This document shows positions 14,522-16,081 of a stretch of DNA of 16,081 nt, one piece after another. The notes below the pieces were generated by a model. The model worked only from the letters and a program-made list of their open reading frames with translations. It was not told where the DNA came from and ran no database searches. Position 1 is the first letter of the stretch. Each line of letters opens with the position of its first letter. Source of the stretch: CAZSNH01 sp052388455. GTDB lineage: Bacteria > Pseudomonadota > Alphaproteobacteria > Rhizobiales > Hyphomicrobiaceae. The stretch is taken from positions 1 through 16,081 of the forward strand of contig JBQTIA010000061.1 of assembly GCA_052388455.1 (NCBI GenBank), read 5' to 3'. Made by a program: the position numbers and the translations under genes.

Positions 14522-14536
14522 AGGAGCGAGGTCGGC

Positions 14537-15907
14537 ATGCACAGACAAGGGCTCATCGTCATCGCGGTCGTCGCCGGCTGCATCGCGTTCGGCGCGGCGG
14601 CGCGGGCGGAGGAGCGCCGCGTCACCACCGCAGAGGAACTCACCGCCGCGCTCGACGCCGCCGGCGAGGGCGACGAGATCGTGCTCGCGCCCGGCACCTA
14701 CGCCGGCCGGCTCTATCGCGAGAATCTGCGCCAGGTGACGATCCGCAGCGCCGAGCGCGACAACCCGGCCGTGATCGAAGGCGGCGACTTCGGCCTGCAG
14801 CTCTCCGATCCGGTGCAGGTGACGCTCTCCGACCTCATATTCCAGGGCCAGGCCGAGAACGGTATCAACATCGACGACGCGGGTTCCTATGAGTCCCCGG
14901 CGCGGGCCATCCGCCTGATCCGCATCACGGTCAGGGACATGACCAAGCCCGGCAATCACGACGCGATCAAGATGGCCGGCGTCGAGGATTTCCTGATCGA
15001 CGGCGCGCGCGTCGAGAACTGGGGCACCGACGGCAGCGCCATCGATTTCGTCGGTTGCCGCAAGGGCCTGGTGCAGAACTCACTGCTGGTTCACGAAAAG
15101 CTCAAGGTCGGCGGCTCCGGCATCCGGCCCAAGGGCGGCAGCAAGGACATCGTGATCCGCGCCAACCGCATCGAGCTGCCGGTCGGCACGGGCCGCGCGA
15201 TTCAGGCCGGCGGCTCGACCGACGCGGAATTCTTCCGCTTCGCCGACGGCGACAAGGATTACGAGGCGGACGGCATCACCATCGAGGGCAACGTCGTCGT
15301 CGGCGGCGGAGCGGCCTTCTCGTGGGTCAACATCGACGGCGGCGTCGTGCATCACAACCTGGTGCAGGGTCCGGCGCCGTGGGTGATGCGCATCCTGAAC
15401 GAGAACGCCGGCACGTCGATCGTCGCCACGCAAAACGGCGAGTTCAGCGACAACGAGATCGCCTTCGAAACGGGCGGACGCTTCAACACCGCGGTCAACG
15501 TCGGCGACGACACCGAGCCGGGGACGTTCCGCTTCGCGCGCAACCGCTGGCTCAACCTCGCCGATCCGACGCCGGCCGGCTCGCGCCCCAAGCTGCCGGC
15601 CAAGGAGAGCGGCGGCGTCTACGGTGAGGAGCTGAGGAACGCGCCCGACCGCGTGCAGGTGTGGGAGTTCCCGTGGGGCAAGTGGCTGGTCAACGCCACC
15701 GCGGACGAGGGCCGCGTCGAGGTGCTCGATCACGCCGGCTACAAGCGCGTGCTGCGCGGCAAGGCGGCCCGCTTCTCGCCCCTCGACGAGCGCCCGATCA
15801 CCGGCACCTGGACCGCCAACGCCCTCTCCGGCGACAGCGTGACTCTGCCGGCCATGTCGCAAGCGATCCTGGTCAAGCCGGGGGAGTGTGGGGGGTGTTT
15901 GGAGTAG
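14537..15907 (+). CDS. Secreted right-handed parallel beta-helix protein
   Basis: A 456-residue exported protein. The signal peptide (about 1-24) ends ARA before EERR. TTAEELTAALDAAGEGDEIV-LAPGTYAGRL (about 30-60) is the usual entry to a right-handed parallel beta-helix, as in chondroitinase-B/PL6-like and NosD-like proteins. Coils follow through about residue 340 (VTLSDLIFQGQAENGINID, IRLIRITVRDM, FLIDGARVENWGTDGSAIDF, LVQNSLLVHE, IVIRANRIEL, ITIEGNVVVGGG, VVHHNLVQGP). A separate C-terminal segment (about 375-456) looks like beta-rich sequence packed after the helix and ends in a CGGC pair. The ligand, probably a polysaccharide, and any enzymatic activity are unknown. GAGG lies 6 bases before the ATG. 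Composition matches the core genome. Confidence 0.85.
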   Translation: MHRQGLIVIAVVAGCIAFGAAARAEERRVTTAEELTAALDAAGEGDEIVLAPGTYAGRLYRENLRQVTIRSAERDNPAVIEGGDFGLQLSDPVQVTLSDLIFQGQAENGINIDDAGSYESPARAIRLIRITVRDMTKPGNHDAIKMAGVEDFLIDGARVENWGTDGSAIDFVGCRKGLVQNSLLVHEKLKVGGSGIRPKGGSKDIVIRANRIELPVGTGRAIQAGGSTDAEFFRFADGDKDYEADGITIEGNVVVGGGAAFSWVNIDGGVVHHNLVQGPAPWVMRILNENAGTSIVATQNGEFSDNEIAFETGGRFNTAVNVGDDTEPGTFRFARNRWLNLADPTPAGSRPKLPAKESGGVYGEELRNAPDRVQVWEFPWGKWLVNATADEGRVEVLDHAGYKRVLRGKAARFSPLDERPITGTWTANALSGDSVTLPAMSQAILVKPGECGGCLE

Positions 15908-15953
15908 GGGGTGGGAGGCGTTCGACAGACGCGCCCCACCCGCTGCCCCCTAC
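15904..15953. terminator. Inverted repeat between convergent genes, likely bidirectional terminator
   Basis: GTAGGGGG (15904-15911) pairs with CCCCCTAC (15946-15953); between them TGGG/CCCA and GCG/CGC can extend the stem around TTCGACAGA. A competing register pairs GGGTGGG with CCCACCC. The arms contain the TAG of the beta-helix gene and the TAG (CTA on this strand) of the acetyltransferase. No U-run follows on either side. Confidence 0.5.
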
Positions 15954-16081
15954 CCATCTCCCAGCCCCAATCGATACGGCACCATGGCCGATCGTGTGAA
16001 GCCCGCGCGCTCGTAGAAACGGTGCGCGGCGGCGTTGTCGCCGTCGGTCAGGAGGGTGATGCGGCGGCAGCCGTCGGCGCG
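15950..16081 (-). CDS. GNAT-family acetyltransferase, C-terminal fragment
   Basis: The last 43 residues of a gene whose start lies beyond the right edge. The translation RITLLTDGDNAAAHRFYERA followed by GFTRSAMVPYR is the typical end of a GNAT N-acetyltransferase: strand beta-5, the N-x-A-A-x-x-F-Y-E-R-x-G-F motif of helix alpha-4, and the last strand with MVPYR. GNAT enzymes transfer an acetyl group from acetyl-CoA to an amine. The substrate cannot be inferred because the acetyl-CoA-binding loop is outside the window. It converges on the beta-helix gene. Confidence 0.85.
   Translation of the reverse strand, partial: RADGCRRITLLTDGDNAAAHRFYERAGFTRSAMVPYRLGLGDG

Larger units (their letters stand above)
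14189..14536. other. Gene-free stretch of about 350 bp
   Basis: No supported gene lies between thiG and the second beta-helix gene, which are divergent. The stretch contains a palindromic repeat (14346-14460), an 8-bp palindrome GGGTACCC followed by TTTT (near 14332-14343), and two leader hairpins just before the beta-helix start. Promoters for both genes should lie here, but I see no convincing -35/-10 pair. Confidence 0.7.

Overview
The window looks like chromosomal DNA from a GC-rich alphaproteobacterium, most likely of the Rhizobiales/Hyphomicrobiales. The clues are a CenR/OtpR-type response regulator, a glnK-amtB pair followed upstream on the same strand by tesB, a UbiH-family hydroxylase divergent from tesB, an SMC of the rhizobial type, and very GC-rich third codon positions. 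The genus cannot be fixed from the sequence. Most of the window is ordinary core chromosome, with three accessory marks: a group II intron end at the left edge, a lower-GC islet at about 11450-12620, and a palindromic intergenic repeat at about 14346-14460.

Left part (1-5535). The window opens on the last ~125 bases of a group II intron (domains V and VI, plus strand). Next, on the minus strand, come a cyclic-nucleotide-binding-domain protein with a decapeptide-repeat tail and a CenR-like OmpR-family regulator. An L,D-transpeptidase gene reads away from the regulator. Then comes a nitrogen-control block on the minus strand, glnK-amtB, with a candidate sigma-54 promoter and a candidate NtrC site upstream of glnK and a strong hairpin after amtB. 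The acyl-CoA thioesterase tesB lies upstream of glnK on the same strand.

Middle (5535-11444). All genes are on the plus strand: a UbiH/UbiF/COQ6-family FAD hydroxylase (ubiquinone synthesis), a secreted parallel beta-helix (pectate-lyase-3-like) protein, and full-length smc. Two GANTC sites lie in the short gap before smc.

Right part (11445-16081). The islet holds a small four-helix membrane protein of unknown function and a toxin-antitoxin pair whose ParE/RelE toxin is broken by a one-base frameshift. Core-like sequence resumes with a secreted Sel1-repeat protein and a stand-alone thiazole synthase (thiG), both on the minus strand. A gene-free stretch of ~350 bp carries the palindromic repeat and two leader hairpins. 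It is followed by a second secreted parallel beta-helix protein on the plus strand and the C-terminal end of a GNAT acetyltransferase on the minus strand. The last two genes converge on an inverted repeat that contains both stop codons.

I found no clear new multi-gene defence or biosynthetic system. The items most worth a second look are the intron tail, the frameshifted toxin, the branched palindromic repeat, the glnK control region and the CNB protein's repeat tail.
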